Assembly: GCA_021287075.1 (NCBI GenBank)
Contig: JAJTBD010000011.1
Coordinates: 60,323-124,322 of the forward strand
Direction: 5' to 3'
DNA: 64,000 bases
Source of the DNA: Micrococcales bacterium
Lineage (GTDB): Bacteria; Actinomycetota; Actinomycetes; Actinomycetales; Dermatophilaceae
The translations under genes were made by a program, and so were the position numbers. Of this stretch, positions 16,886 to 26,539 are shown piece after piece. Position 1 is the first letter of the stretch, and the number at the start of each line of letters is the position of its first letter. The notes below the pieces were generated by a model, which had not been told where the DNA came from, did no database searches, and worked only from the letters and a program-made list of their open reading frames with translations.

Positions 16886-18745
16886 ATGTGTGGAATCGTG
16901 GGATACGTCGGGCCGAACGCCGACGCCAAGGCCATCGACGTCGTCATGGAGGGCCTGGCCCGTCTCGAGTACCGCGGCTATGACTCCGCCGGGGTGGCAC
17001 TGGTCGCCGACGGCGCGATCGCCTCGGAGAAGAGGGCCGGCAAGCTCGTCAACCTGCGCAGCGCCATCGAGGCCCACCCGCTGCCCGACTCCTCGACCGC
17101 GATCGGCCACACCCGCTGGGCCACCCACGGTGGCCCGACCGACGCCAACGCCCACCCGCACCGCGGCGGCGAGGACGGCAAGCTCGCGCTCGTCCACAAC
17201 GGCATCATCGAGAACTTCCACGCCCTCAAGAAGGGCCTGATCGCCGAGGGCGTCGAGTTCCGCTCCGAGACCGACACCGAGGTCGTCGCCCACCTCCTTG
17301 CCAAGGCGTATGCCGCGCAGGGTGACCTGACGGCCGCGATGCAGACCGTCGTTGCCGACCTCGAGGGCGCCTTCACCCTCCTCGCCGTGCACGCCGACCA
17401 GGCCGGCACCGTCGTCGGCGCCCGCCGCAACAGCCCGCTCGTCGTGGGTCTCGGCGAGGGCGAGAACTTCCTCGGCTCAGACGTGGCCGCCTTCATCGGC
17501 TACACCCGGCAGGCGCTCGAGCTCGCGCAGGACCAGATCGTGACGATCACCCCCGAGTCGGTCACGGTGATGAACTTCGACGGCACGCCCGCCGAGGGCA
17601 AGCACTACGAGGTCACCTGGGATGCCGCGGCCGCGGAGAAGGGCGGCTACGCGACCTTCATGGAGAAGGAGATCAACGAGCAGCCCCACGCCGTCGCCGA
17701 CACCCTCCTGGGCCGCACCGACGAGGACGGGCGCCTCGTCCTCGACGAGATGGACATCACCGAGGAGGAGTTCCGCGCGATCGACAAGATCGTGATCGTC
17801 GCGTGCGGCACCGCGTCCTACGCCGGCTTCGTCGCGAAGTATGCCGTCGAGCACTGGACCCGCATCCCCGTCGCCGTCGAGCTCGCCCACGAGTTCCGCT
17901 ACAGCGACCCGGTCGTCGACGACAAGACCCTGGTGGTCTCGATCAGCCAGTCCGGCGAGACCATGGACACCCTGATGGCGGTCAAGCACGCCAAGGAGCT
18001 GGGCGCGCGCACCCTCTCGATCTGCAACACCCACGGCTCGACCATCCCGCGCGAGTCCGACGCCGTGCTCTACACCCACGCCGGCCCCGAGATCGCGGTC
18101 GCCTCGACCAAGGCCTTCCTGGCCCAGATCACCGCCTGCTACATCCTCGGCCTCTATCTCGCGCAGCTGCGCGGCGGCACCTACGCCGAGGACGCCCAGG
18201 CCGTCATGAAGGAGCTGAGCGAGGTCCCGGCCAAGCTCGAGGAGCTGCTCGGCTCGATGAAGCGGGTCAAGGAGATCGCCCGCTTCATGGCCGACACCCG
18301 CTCGGTCCTCTTCCTCGGCCGCAATGTCGGCTACCCGGTCGCGATGGAGGGTGCGCTCAAGCTCAAGGAGCTGGCCTACATCCACGCCGAGGGCTTCGCC
18401 GCTGGCGAGCTCAAGCACGGGCCGATCGCCCTCATCGACGCCGGCCAGCCGGTCTTCATCGTCGTCCCCGGCCCGGACACCCCGCACGGCCTGCACGACA
18501 AGGTCGTCTCCAACATCCAGGAGATCCGCGCCCGCGGCGCCCGCACCCTCGTCATCGCCGAGGAGGGTGACGACAAGGTCGAGCCCTTCGCCGACGAGGT
18601 CATCCGCATCCCGCACACCTCGCCGCTGCTGGCCCCGCTGCTGGCGGTCGTCCCGCTCCAGGTCTTCGCCCTGCACCTCTCGACGGCCAAGGGCCTCGAC
18701 GTCGACCAGCCGCGCAACCTCGCCAAGAGCGTCACGGTCGAGTGA
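16886..18745 (+). CDS. glmS: Glutamine--fructose-6-phosphate aminotransferase (isomerizing)
   Basis: 619 residues. Makes glucosamine-6-phosphate, entry to peptidoglycan amino sugars. Start fixed by MCGIVGYVG, because Cys2 is the glutaminase nucleophile. The N-terminal class II glutaminase domain (1-about 230) is followed by two SIS sugar-isomerase domains ([17 protein letters not shown] near 357; [21 protein letters not shown] near 478) and the C-terminal KSVTVE. No glmS ribozyme is expected in this group, and the 74-bp upstream gap leaves no room for one. acpS overlaps its stop. Confidence 0.97.
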   Translation: MCGIVGYVGPNADAKAIDVVMEGLARLEYRGYDSAGVALVADGAIASEKRAGKLVNLRSAIEAHPLPDSSTAIGHTRWATHGGPTDANAHPHRGGEDGKLALVHNGIIENFHALKKGLIAEGVEFRSETDTEVVAHLLAKAYAAQGDLTAAMQTVVADLEGAFTLLAVHADQAGTVVGARRNSPLVVGLGEGENFLGSDVAAFIGYTRQALELAQDQIVTITPESVTVMNFDGTPAEGKHYEVTWDAAAAEKGGYATFMEKEINEQPHAVADTLLGRTDEDGRLVLDEMDITEEEFRAIDKIVIVACGTASYAGFVAKYAVEHWTRIPVAVELAHEFRYSDPVVDDKTLVVSISQSGETMDTLMAVKHAKELGARTLSICNTHGSTIPRESDAVLYTHAGPEIAVASTKAFLAQITACYILGLYLAQLRGGTYAEDAQAVMKELSEVPAKLEELLGSMKRVKEIARFMADTRSVLFLGRNVGYPVAMEGALKLKELAYIHAEGFAAGELKHGPIALIDAGQPVFIVVPGPDTPHGLHDKVVSNIQEIRARGARTLVIAEEGDDKVEPFADEVIRIPHTSPLLAPLLAVVPLQVFALHLSTAKGLDVDQPRNLAKSVTVE

Positions 18746-19092
18746 TCGCCGGCCTCGGCATCGACGTCGTCGACATCGACCGCTTCGGGGAGTCCCTCGA
18801 GCGGACGCCGGGCCTGCGCGAGCGCCTCTTCACCGCGACCGAGCGCGACCTGCCGCTCGCCTCGCTGGCGGCGCGGTTCGCCGCCAAGGAGGCCCTGGCC
18901 AAGGCGCTGGGCGCGCCCGGCACCCTGCACTGGGTGGATGTGACGGTCGTGCGGCTCGAGAGCGGCCAGCCGGTGCTGCACACCGAGGGGAGTGTGGCGG
19001 CGCGCATCGCCGAGCTCGGCATCGAGCGGCTGCACCTCTCGCTCAGCCATGACGCGGGCATCGCCTCGGCGGTCGTGGTCGCCGAGCGCTGA
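18742..19092 (+). CDS. acpS: Holo-[acyl-carrier-protein] synthase
   Basis: 116 residues from a GTG overlapping the glmS stop by 4 bp (GTGA). Transfers 4'-phosphopantetheine from CoA to acyl carrier protein. The N-terminal [10 protein letters not shown] supplies the Mg-binding Asp, and [13 protein letters not shown] the Glu/Lys pair; [18 protein letters not shown] is the conserved end. Size typical. The glmS-acpS-nnr-alr order is widespread in actinobacteria. Confidence 0.95.
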   Translation: MIAGLGIDVVDIDRFGESLERTPGLRERLFTATERDLPLASLAARFAAKEALAKALGAPGTLHWVDVTVVRLESGQPVLHTEGSVAARIAELGIERLHLSLSHDAGIASAVVVAER

Positions 19093-19137
19093 GGCGACCC
19101 GCCCACGCGCCGCGGCCACGCGGCATACGCTGTGGCC

Positions 19138-19863
19138 ATGACCGCCACCCCCGCCGCCCAGCTCGCGCCGACCGGGACGCTGCGCGCGTCGATCAACCTC
19201 GGCAATGCCGTGCTCGCCGGCGGCACCCACGAGGAGCCGGCCGGCGTGACGGTCGAGCTCGCCCGCGAGATCGGGCGTCGGCTGGGGGTGCCTGTCGAGC
19301 TGCTCACCTGGGATGCCGCCCGCGACTCGCTCGCGGCGATGGAGCGCGGCGAGGCCGACCTGTGCTTCCTGGCCATCGACCCGGCCCGCGCCGGGACGGT
19401 CGCCTTCACCCGCCCCTATGTCGTGATCGAGGGCGTGTATGCCGTGCCGCTCGCCTCCCGTCTCGCCTCCGCCGGCGACGTCGACGCCCCCGGGGTGCGG
19501 GTCGGCGTGAAGCAGGGCTCGGCCTATGACCTGCACCTGACCCGTGAGCTCGCGCATGCCGAGGTCGTCCGGGGCGCCGAGGGAGTCGAGGTCTTCGCCG
19601 AGCAGGGGCTCGCGGCGGGGGCGGGCATCCGCGAGCCGGTGACCGCCTGGGTCGCCGAGCGCGACGACGTCCGGCTGCTCGAGCCGGCCTTCATGCAGAT
19701 CCGGCAGGCGATCGGGGTGCCGGTGGGCACGGACCCGGCCGCGGTGGCGTGGCTCGACGAGGTGGTCGAGGAGCTGCGGGCGGGCGGGGCCGTCGCCGAT
19801 GGCCTCGAGCTCGGTGGCCAGTCCCGCGACCTCGTGGCTCCTGCGGGTTTGGCGGGAAGTTAA
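19138..19863 (+). CDS. Solute-binding-protein-like (SBP family 3), apparently cytoplasmic
   Basis: About 241 residues. A GTG two codons upstream (19132) is an alternative start. The fold matches extracellular amino-acid-binding proteins (PF00497): GTLRASINLGNAVL start, AREIGRRLGVPVELLTWDAARDSLAAMERGEADLCFLAIDPAR, FTRPYVVIEGVYAVP, VGVKQGSAYDLHL. No signal peptide or lipobox is visible and no permease or ATPase gene is nearby, so it may be a free-standing sensor or enzyme rather than a transporter subunit. Followed by a 10-bp stem hairpin. Confidence 0.75.
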   Translation: MTATPAAQLAPTGTLRASINLGNAVLAGGTHEEPAGVTVELAREIGRRLGVPVELLTWDAARDSLAAMERGEADLCFLAIDPARAGTVAFTRPYVVIEGVYAVPLASRLASAGDVDAPGVRVGVKQGSAYDLHLTRELAHAEVVRGAEGVEVFAEQGLAAGAGIREPVTAWVAERDDVRLLEPAFMQIRQAIGVPVGTDPAAVAWLDEVVEELRAGGAVADGLELGGQSRDLVAPAGLAGS

Positions 19864-20172
19864 GTTACCGTGTAACATTCAACTAACGGAGCCTGCTGAC
19901 GCGTCCCCAGAACGCGTCAGCGCGCAGCACGCCGTGGCTGGTGCACACCCTCACATCCCTCGCACCCGGCCGCGTCGGGCCCTCAACCGTGCCGCTGCGC
20001 AGGCGGTCATGCCCTCATCCGGGTCATCCCGGGCGGGGGCATCCGTGCGTGACGAACCGGGTGGGAGCCGCTGCACGGCTCCGTGATGCCCCTGCCAGAG
20101 CATTCTTCGCCGGGCCGCACGTGTGGCGGCCCCGGGACACGGGACGACCGCAACCCTCCGCGGAGTCCTCCC
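19864..20172. other. 309-bp intergenic region with two dyads
   Basis: Starts with an A+T-rich dyad GTTAC-CGT-GTAAC (19864-19876), unusual for this DNA and possibly an operator. A strong 10-bp hairpin (19895-19921) follows. The remainder up to the GTG at 20173 shows no further structure that I can support. Confidence 0.4.
19895..19921 (+). terminator. Hairpin after the solute-binding-like gene
   Basis: GCTGACGCGT (19895-19904) pairs with ACGCGTCAGC (19912-19921), loop 7 nt; 32 bp after the stop. Confidence 0.6.
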
Positions 20173-20691
20173 GTGCGATCCACCCTGCCCAAGGAGTCCC
20201 TCAGCCATGCCCAGAATCGTGCCGTGATCCTCGTCCTCGCCATCCTCGCCGCCGTCCTGGCGCCGGCGTTCTCGGCCAGGCCGGCCCACGCCGGCAGCTA
20301 CTACCAGTACGTCCGCAGTCTCGTCACCTACTACGGGTGCAGCAGCACGCCGGTCGCGATCACCAGCGCCTACGGCCACCAGGGCACCTTCGACTTCGCG
20401 CGCAACCGGATCTACATCGCGCCCGGGCTGAGCTCCTATCGCCTGCGCTATGTCACCGCCCACGAGTGCGCCCACGCCAAGCAGCTGCGCGCCTACGGGG
20501 GCGTCGCGGGCTACTGGACGATGCAGCGCCGGATGAACCAGATCTACGGCGGCACCGGCACGACCGGCCTGGAGCGCAACGCCGACTGCGTCACCAGGGT
20601 CCTGGGCCTCACCGGGCAGCGCTACACGACCTACTGCCCCTCATCCCGCCGCACCGCCGCCGTCAACACCATGTATGTGCGGCGCTCCTGA
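20173..20691 (+). CDS. Secreted protein with HExxH zinc-protease motif
   Basis: 172 residues from GTG 20173, preceded by GGAG with a 7-nt spacer; GTG 20224 is an alternative. A signal peptide (VILVLAILAAVLAPAFSARPAHA) ends near residue 40. The mature part is about 130 residues, Tyr-rich, and contains YVTAHECAHAKQLRAYGG, a clear HExxH motif, with ERNADCVTRVLG downstream where a third ligand Glu/Asp could lie. Three to four cysteines suggest disulfides. It looks like a small secreted metalloprotease or a degenerate relative. Not closely recognised. Confidence 0.7.
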   Translation: MRSTLPKESLSHAQNRAVILVLAILAAVLAPAFSARPAHAGSYYQYVRSLVTYYGCSSTPVAITSAYGHQGTFDFARNRIYIAPGLSSYRLRYVTAHECAHAKQLRAYGGVAGYWTMQRRMNQIYGGTGTTGLERNADCVTRVLGLTGQRYTTYCPSSRRTAAVNTMYVRRS

Positions 20692-20738
20692 CCACACCCC
20701 CCTCCCCACGGGCGCGCGGCATACGTCAGGCTTGTCCC

Positions 20739-22202
20739 ATGATCGAGTCGTATGCCGTCAGCGACATCCGCGCCGCCGAGGAGACCGCCATGGCGGGCCT
20801 GCCCGAGGGCAAGCTCATGAAGCGGGCCGCCAAGGGGCTCGCCGCCGTGATCCTGGCCAGGCTCGAGACACGTCGCGCCCGCCGCGTCGTCGCCCTCGTG
20901 GGCCCCGGCAACAACGGCGCCGACACGCTGTATGCCGCGGCGCGCGTCTCCGAGCGTGGCTATGACGTCACCGCGGTCCGCGGTGACTGGCCCGTGCACG
21001 AGATGGCGCTGCTGACCGCCAAGGCCGCGAATGTCCATGTGCTCGAGGGTGAGGCGGCGCTGGGCGCCCTCGCCGGTGCGCAGCTCGTCGTCGACGGCAT
21101 CCTCGGGATCGGGGGTCGGCCGGGTCTGCCCGAGCCGGCCGGCCAGTGGGTGGACCTGATCCCGCAGGACGCCTATGTGATCGCCGTCGACGTGCCCTCC
21201 GGCCATGACCCCGAGGGGCTGGAGGCGCTCAACCCGGACGGGGTCTTCGCCGACGAGACCGTCACCTTCGGTGCGCCCAAACCGCTGCACCTGCTGCCGC
21301 CGACCGCGCATGCCAGTGGCCAGCTCACCGTGATCGACATCGGGCTGGACCTCGACGGTGTCACCCCCGCCGTCGAGCGGCTTGGCCGAGACGACATCGC
21401 GGGGCTGTGGCCGGTGCCGGGCACCGGCGATGACAAGTACTCCCGCGGGGTGCTGGGCGTGGTCGCCGGCGGCGAGCAGTACACCGGCGCCGCGCTGCTC
21501 TCGGTCGGGTCCGCGGTCAGCTCGGGGGCCGGCATGGTGCGCTATGTCGGCACCGGCAAGCCGACCGCCCTGGTGCGGGCGATGGTCCCGGAGGCCGTCA
21601 TCGGAGCCGGGCAGGTGCAGGCCTGGGTCATCGGGCCCGGCATGGACGTCACCGCCTCCGGCGCCCAGGCCGCCGACATGCTCGCCGTGGCACGTGAGGC
21701 GCTGGCCTCGCCCGAGCCCGTGCTCGTCGACGCGGGCGGCCTCGACCTGGTCGAGGGGACACGGGAGGCCCCGACCCTGCTGACCCCGCACGCGGGGGAG
21801 TGCGCCCGCCTGCTCACCCGCCTCGGGCACGAGTGCTCCCGCGAGGACGTCGACCGCCGGCCGCTGGCCCACGCGCGCGAGCTCGCCGACCGCACCCGCG
21901 CGACCGTGCTGCTCAAGGGGGCCACGACGTTGGTGGTGCCGCCGAGCGACGCTGGCCTGCCGGTCCGCGCCCAGGACGACGCGCCGGCCTGGCTGGCGAC
22001 CGCCGGCGCCGGAGACGTGCTGTCCGGGCTCGCCGGCACCCTGCTGGCCGCCGGCCTGGACCCGCTCACGGCGGGCAGCGTCGCGGCTCTCGTGCACGGC
22101 GTCGCCGCCGACGACGCCAACCCCGGCGGGCCCATCCGGGCCAGCGATGTGAGCCGCGCCATTCCGCGGACGGTGGCAGGACTGCTCAGGGAGCGGACGT
22201 AG
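20739..22202 (+). CDS. nnr: Bifunctional NAD(P)H-hydrate epimerase / ADP-dependent dehydratase
   Basis: 487 residues. Repairs damaged NAD(P)H hydrates. The N-terminal epimerase domain (YjeF_N, 1-about 210) has VALVGPGNNGADTLYAAR and VDGILGIGGRPGLPEP; the C-terminal dehydratase (YjeF_C) has VVAGGEQYTGAALL, VDAGGLDLV, TPHAGECARLL, VLLKGATTLV and the nucleotide-site TAGAGDVLSGLAG. This is the usual fusion. It lies upstream of alr with a 12-bp gap and probably shares its transcript. A CAGGCT box 6 nt before the ATG may be a leaderless promoter. Confidence 0.95.
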   Translation: MIESYAVSDIRAAEETAMAGLPEGKLMKRAAKGLAAVILARLETRRARRVVALVGPGNNGADTLYAAARVSERGYDVTAVRGDWPVHEMALLTAKAANVHVLEGEAALGALAGAQLVVDGILGIGGRPGLPEPAGQWVDLIPQDAYVIAVDVPSGHDPEGLEALNPDGVFADETVTFGAPKPLHLLPPTAHASGQLTVIDIGLDLDGVTPAVERLGRDDIAGLWPVPGTGDDKYSRGVLGVVAGGEQYTGAALLSVGSAVSSGAGMVRYVGTGKPTALVRAMVPEAVIGAGQVQAWVIGPGMDVTASGAQAADMLAVAREALASPEPVLVDAGGLDLVEGTREAPTLLTPHAGECARLLTRLGHECSREDVDRRPLAHARELADRTRATVLLKGATTLVVPPSDAGLPVRAQDDAPAWLATAGAGDVLSGLAGTLLAAGLDPLTAGSVAALVHGVAADDANPGGPIRASDVSRAIPRTVAGLLRERT

Positions 22203-22214
22203 ACTCGATGGGCT

Positions 22215-23438
22215 ATGTCAGAGAGCACTCGCGCCGTCGGCACGGCGGACCCGACCACGGTCGACCCGACGCAGGCTGACCCGACCCGGGGCCTGACGGC
22301 CTGGGCCGAGGTCGACCTCGACGCGATCCGCGATAATGTCGCCGCCCTGCGCGGCAGGTCCGCCTCGGGCGCACTCATGGCCGTCGTCAAGGCCGACGCC
22401 TATGGGCACGGACTGGTGCACTCGGCCCGTGCCGCGCTGGCCGGAGGGGCCGACTATCTCGGCATCGCCCAGCTCACCGAGGCGATCGCCCTGCGCGAGG
22501 CCGGGGTCGACGCGCCGCTCCTGGCGTGGATCTTCTCGCCAGGAGCGCCCCTCGCCGACGCCGTCTCGCGCGGCATCGACATCTCGATCGCGAGCCGGTG
22601 GGCGCTGGCGGAGACGGTGGCCGCGGCCCGCGCGACCGGCCGCACGGCCCGCATCCACGTCAAGGTCGACACCGGTCTGGGTCGCGGTGGGGCCTTTGGC
22701 TCCGACTACACCGACCTGCTCTCCGACGTCGGGCCGGCCGTCGCCGAGGGCGCCGTCGAGCTGGTCGGCATCTTCTCCCACTTCATCTTTGCCGATGCCC
22801 CCGAGCACCCCACGGTGCGGGCCCAGCAGGAGCGCTTCGTCGAGGCCTGTGCCGAGGCCGAGCGGGCCGGGCTGCGCCCGCAGCTGCGCCATCTGGCCAA
22901 CTCTGCTGCGACACTGACCAACCCGTCGGCACACTTCGACATGGTGCGGCCGGGCCTGGCCGTCTATGGCCTCTCGCCCGTGCCCGACCTGGCCGGGCCG
23001 GAGGACTACGGCCTGACCGAGGCGATGCGGCTGGTCGCCCGCCTCCCGCTGGTGAAGCGGCTGCCGGCCGGGCAGGGGATCTCCTACGGCCACACCTACA
23101 CCACCGCCGCCGACACGACTGTCGGGCTGGTCCCGCTCGGCTATGCCGACGGCATACCGAGGGCCGCCTCCAATGTCGCCCCTGTGCAGATCGGCGGCGC
23201 CCGCCAGCAGATCTCGGGCAGGGTCTGCATGGACCAGTTCGTCGTCGACCTCGGCCCGAGTCACCCGGCCCAGCCGGGCGACGAGGCGGTGCTCTTCGGG
23301 CGGGGTGTGGCGGGGGAGCCCACGGCACAGGACTGGGCGGCCGCCACCGACACGATCAACTATGAGATCGTCACCAGAGTGGGTGCCCGGGTGCCCCGCA
23401 TCTATCGTGGCGCCGACCGCGTGGGGAAGGACACCTGA
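22215..23438 (+). CDS. alr: Alanine racemase
   Basis: 407 residues. PLP enzyme making D-alanine for peptidoglycan. The PLP lysine is in LMAVVKADAYGHGLVHSA near residue 60, and the catalytic tyrosine in GISYGHTYTT near 290; DMVRPGLAVYGLSP and GRVCMDQFVVDLG are family blocks. First gene of a compact operon: its stop overlaps the next ATG by one base. A TAGACT box at 22200-22205 could give a very short leader. Confidence 0.97.
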   Translation: MSESTRAVGTADPTTVDPTQADPTRGLTAWAEVDLDAIRDNVAALRGRSASGALMAVVKADAYGHGLVHSARAALAGGADYLGIAQLTEAIALREAGVDAPLLAWIFSPGAPLADAVSRGIDISIASRWALAETVAAARATGRTARIHVKVDTGLGRGGAFGSDYTDLLSDVGPAVAEGAVELVGIFSHFIFADAPEHPTVRAQQERFVEACAEAERAGLRPQLRHLANSAATLTNPSAHFDMVRPGLAVYGLSPVPDLAGPEDYGLTEAMRLVARLPLVKRLPAGQGISYGHTYTTAADTTVGLVPLGYADGIPRAASNVAPVQIGGARQQISGRVCMDQFVVDLGPSHPAQPGDEAVLFGRGVAGEPTAQDWAAATDTINYEIVTRVGARVPRIYRGADRVGKDT

Positions 23439-24940
23439 TGGCCGTCAAGCGTGGGCCGGCAGGACTGCCGCGACTGGGCCTCGGGGCGACCGCGGCCGCG
23501 ATCGCCGGTGCCGCCGGACTGGCCACCGACCGCCTCTCGCTCGACCGCCGGGCGCGCCAGCGCCTCTCGAGTGCCGCGACCTATGAGCACATCCCCGACG
23601 AGATCCTGGCTGTCGTCGCCGAGGACGGGGTGCCCCTGCACGTCGAGATCGACGCCCCACGGGCGACGCCGGAGCGCATCGAGGGTGCCGGCGCCGCCCC
23701 GACCGTGGTCTTCGCCCACGGCTTCTGCCTCAACCTGCGCAGCTGGGTGCTCCAGCGTCGCGCCCTGACCGAGGCCGGCTTCCGGGTCGTCCTGTGGGAC
23801 CAGCGCGGTCACGGTGAGTCCGAGCGCGGGTCGGAGGAGTCCTGCGACATCGACCAGCTCGGCCGTGATATGAAGGCCGTCATCGACGCGACCTGCCCCG
23901 AGGGTCCGCTCGTGCTCGTGGGTCACTCCATGGGCGGCATGACCATCATGGCGCTCGCCGATCACGCCCCTGAGCTGGTCGAGGAGCGGGTGCTCGCCAC
24001 GGCCTTCGTCGCCACGAGCGCCGGTGGGGCACAGCTGATCTCACTCGGTTTCGGTGAGCGCTTCGGTGAGATCCTCGGCCGCATCGGACCAGGACTTCTC
24101 GACGGGCTCGGCGCTCGGAGCAAGGTGCTGCACCGGCTGCGGCCGCTCGGCCGTGAGGTCGAGGACTTCTTCGTCGAGCAGCTGTCGTTTGCCTCGCCGG
24201 TCTCGCCGGCGGCGATCCGCTTCACCGGCGACATGATCTTTGCGACGCCCTTCGAGGTGATGAGCGACTTCCTGCCGACCTTCGACGCCCACGACAAGCT
24301 GCATGCGCTCGGCAACTTCCACGGCCAGGAGGTCCTGGTCTTCAACGGCGTCCAAGACATCCTCACCCCGCCCGACCACAGCGCGGCGATCGTGCGTCAT
24401 GTGCCCGGCGCGGAGCACCTGCTCGTGCGCGACGCGGGGCACATCATCATGATCGAGCACCCCGACGTGCTCAACGAGCAGCTGCTCGACCTCATCGAGC
24501 GGGGGCGTCGCGCGGTCGCCGAGGACGTCGCCGTCGAGGCCAAACCGCGGGTGCGGCGCACGGTCACCGATGTCACCAAGAGGCGCGAGCTGGAGGCGGC
24601 CCGTGCCTCCACGCGCGCCTCCGACGCCACCAACCGGCAGAAGCGGGCGCAGCAGGCCCGTGACGCTGCCGACCGCAAGACCAAGCCCGCGCAGGCCAAG
24701 GCCAAGGCCGCCCAGGCAAAGGCCAAGGCCGCCACCCGCAAACGGGCCGTCCCGGCCGACGGCAAGATCCCGGCCGGCGTCATGCCGACCGGTGCGGGCA
24801 AGGTCGCCGCCCCCAAGGCCTCGGTGGCGGGCAAGGCGGCGGCGGGCAAGGGCGGTCGGGCCGACGGTGGTGCCGCCACACGGGCCAAGACGGCCAAGAA
24901 GGCGGCCGGGGACGAGGCCGCGCGGAAGTCCGCCTCGTGA
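23438..24940 (+). CDS. Alpha/beta hydrolase with long Lys/Ala-rich basic C-terminal tail
   Basis: 500 residues. An N-terminal hydrophobic segment (about 12-30, LGLGATAAAIAGAAGLA) may anchor it. The hydrolase domain (about 50-355) has oxyanion motif FAHGFCLNLRSW, nucleophile VGHSMGGMT (Ser164), and catalytic His in RDAGHIIMIEHPD. From about residue 375 the protein becomes a repetitive Lys/Ala tail (AQAKAKAAQAKAKAATRKR and similar), resembling histone H1-like tails of actinobacterial nucleoid proteins. The tail is odd on an enzyme. Substrate unknown. Overlaps alr by one base and tsaE by four. Confidence 0.85.
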   Translation: MAVKRGPAGLPRLGLGATAAAIAGAAGLATDRLSLDRRARQRLSSAATYEHIPDEILAVVAEDGVPLHVEIDAPRATPERIEGAGAAPTVVFAHGFCLNLRSWVLQRRALTEAGFRVVLWDQRGHGESERGSEESCDIDQLGRDMKAVIDATCPEGPLVLVGHSMGGMTIMALADHAPELVEERVLATAFVATSAGGAQLISLGFGERFGEILGRIGPGLLDGLGARSKVLHRLRPLGREVEDFFVEQLSFASPVSPAAIRFTGDMIFATPFEVMSDFLPTFDAHDKLHALGNFHGQEVLVFNGVQDILTPPDHSAAIVRHVPGAEHLLVRDAGHIIMIEHPDVLNEQLLDLIERGRRAVAEDVAVEAKPRVRRTVTDVTKRRELEAARASTRASDATNRQKRAQQARDAADRKTKPAQAKAKAAQAKAKAATRKRAVPADGKIPAGVMPTGAGKVAAPKASVAGKAAAGKGGRADGGAATRAKTAKKAAGDEAARKSAS

Positions 24941-25428
24941 CGGTGCGGCATACCCTCGCCACGGCCGAGGCCACCCGGGAGCTCGGCATCCGGCTGGGGC
25001 GGCTCCTGCGTGCCGGTGACCTGCTCGTCCTCACCGGTGACCTCGGCGCCGGCAAGACCACCCTCACCCAGGGGATCGCCAACGGGCTGGGGGTCCGCGG
25101 GCCGATCACCTCGCCGACCTTCGTCATCGCCCGGGTGCACCCGGGGCTGACCGGTGGTCCGGCTCTGGTCCACGTCGACGCCTATCGGCTCGGCGGGCTC
25201 GCCGAGCTGGAGGACCTCGACCTCGAGGAGTCACTGGAGGACTCGGTGACAGTGGTCGAGTGGGGCCACGGCATGGCCGAGAGCCTCAGCGACAGCCACC
25301 TCGAGATCGTGCTGGAGGCCAATCCCGAGACCGAGGAGCGCACCCTCGTGATGCGCCCGACCGGTGATCGATGGGACTCTCTCACAACGGATCTCGACAA
25401 GGACGACGCGGAGGAGAGACCATGCTGA
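24937..25428 (+). CDS. tsaE: tRNA threonylcarbamoyladenosine biosynthesis ATPase TsaE
   Basis: 163 residues from a GTG overlapping the previous stop. TsaE drives turnover of the TsaB-TsaD complex that forms t6A37 on ANN-decoding tRNAs. Walker A LTGDLGAGKTTLTQGIANGL (about 30-49) and the conserved SPTFVIARVH and HVDAYRLGGLAELEDLDLEE motifs are present, as is VEWGHGMAE. Normal length. Its end overlaps the tsaB start. Confidence 0.96.
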   Translation: MTVRHTLATAEATRELGIRLGRLLRAGDLLVLTGDLGAGKTTLTQGIANGLGVRGPITSPTFVIARVHPGLTGGPALVHVDAYRLGGLAELEDLDLEESLEDSVTVVEWGHGMAESLSDSHLEIVLEANPETEERTLVMRPTGDRWDSLTTDLDKDDAEERPC

Positions 25429-26084
25429 TGCTCGCCCTCGACACCTCGACGAGCGCGATCACCGTGGCCGTCCACGACGGGGAGACGGTGCTCGGCGACC
25501 ACACCGTGCTCGATGCCCGTCGTCACACCGAGCTGCTCGCGCCCGGGATCACCACCGCGCTCGCGGCTGCGGGCGTGGCCGTCACCGACCTGACCGACAT
25601 CGCCGTGGGCGTCGGCCCCGGGCCCTTCACCGGGCTTCGGGTCGGGCTGGTCACGGCCCTGACCCTCGGGCACACCCGCGGCATAGCAGTCCATGGCGTG
25701 TGCAGCCTCGACGCGCTCGCGCAGGGCGCCGGCATCGAGGGCGACTTCCTCGTCGCGACCGATGCCCGTCGCAAGGAGGTCTACTGGGCGCGCTACCGCG
25801 GGGAGTCCGGCGTGCCGACGCGCCTGAGCGAGCCGGTCGTGGGGCGCGCGGCGGACATCCCCGCCGAGGTGCGCGCGCTGCCGGTGGTGGGCCGGGGCGC
25901 CCTGCTCTATCCCGAGGCCCTGCCGGACGGCGGCGAGCCCCTTGATGTGTATGCCGGTGACGTGGCCCTCGTGGCGCAGCGCGCGCTCGAGGCGGGTGAG
26001 GCGCTGCCGGTCGAGCCGATGTATCTGCGCCGGCCCGACGCGCTCACGACGGCCGAGCGGCAGGCGGCGGTGGAGCGGGCGTGA
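25422..26084 (+). CDS. tsaB: tRNA threonylcarbamoyladenosine biosynthesis protein TsaB
   Basis: 220 residues from ATG 25422, with GGAGGAGAG directly upstream and a 7-bp overlap with tsaE. TsaB is the inactive ASKHA-fold partner that dimerises with TsaD. Start LALDTSTSAITVAVHDG, then the family block VGVGPGPFTGLRVGLVTA near residue 63, and TDARRKEVYWARY. Part of the alr-tsaE-tsaB-rimI-tsaD operon. Confidence 0.95.
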   Translation: MLMLALDTSTSAITVAVHDGETVLGDHTVLDARRHTELLAPGITTALAAAGVAVTDLTDIAVGVGPGPFTGLRVGLVTALTLGHTRGIAVHGVCSLDALAQGAGIEGDFLVATDARRKEVYWARYRGESGVPTRLSEPVVGRAADIPAEVRALPVVGRGALLYPEALPDGGEPLDVYAGDVALVAQRALEAGEALPVEPMYLRRPDALTTAERQAAVERA

Positions 26085-26539
26085 CCCTGCGCGAGATGCA
26101 CTGGAGCGACATCGAGACCCTCGCGGCTCTCGATGTCGAGCTCTTCGCCGACGACGCCTGGGCCCCGGCGACCTGGTGGTCCGAGCTGGCCGAGCGGCCG
26201 CGGCGACGCTATGTGATCGAGGAGCAGGACGGGCGCATCGCGGCATACGGCGGGGTCGACGTCGCGGGGGAGACCGCCGATGTCATGACGATCGCGGTGG
26301 CGCCCGACGCCCAGGGGCGCGGCGCGGGGCGGGCGATGCTCGATGCGCTGGTGCGGCTGGCCACTGACGGGGGAGCGGAGGCGCTGCTGCTGGAGGTGCG
26401 CGCCGACAATGAGTCAGCGCGAAAACTCTATGACCGCAACGGTTTTGAGACTCTGACCATCCGACGTCGCTACTACCAGCCCGGTGACGTCGACGCCGTC
26501 ATCATGCGGCGCCATCTTGTGCGGGAGGACCAGCCATGA
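26081..26539 (+). CDS. rimI: Ribosomal-protein-alanine N-acetyltransferase RimI
   Basis: 152 residues from a GTG overlapping tsaB by 4 bp. GNAT fold with acetyl-CoA loop [18 protein letters not shown] and the RimI-typical end [19 protein letters not shown] plus [17 protein letters not shown]. RimI acetylates the N-terminal alanine of ribosomal protein S18 in E. coli; the target here is inferred from family and the conserved place between tsaB and tsaD. Confidence 0.92.
   Translation: MTLREMHWSDIETLAALDVELFADDAWAPATWWSELAERPRRRYVIEEQDGRIAAYGGVDVAGETADVMTIAVAPDAQGRGAGRAMLDALVRLATDGGAEALLLEVRADNESARKLYDRNGFETLTIRRRYYQPGDVDAVIMRRHLVREDQP

Noticed and set aside
19132..19863. ABC amino-acid uptake system
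   Set aside because: Only a solute-binding-like protein is present; it has no signal peptide, and no permease or ATPase is adjacent.
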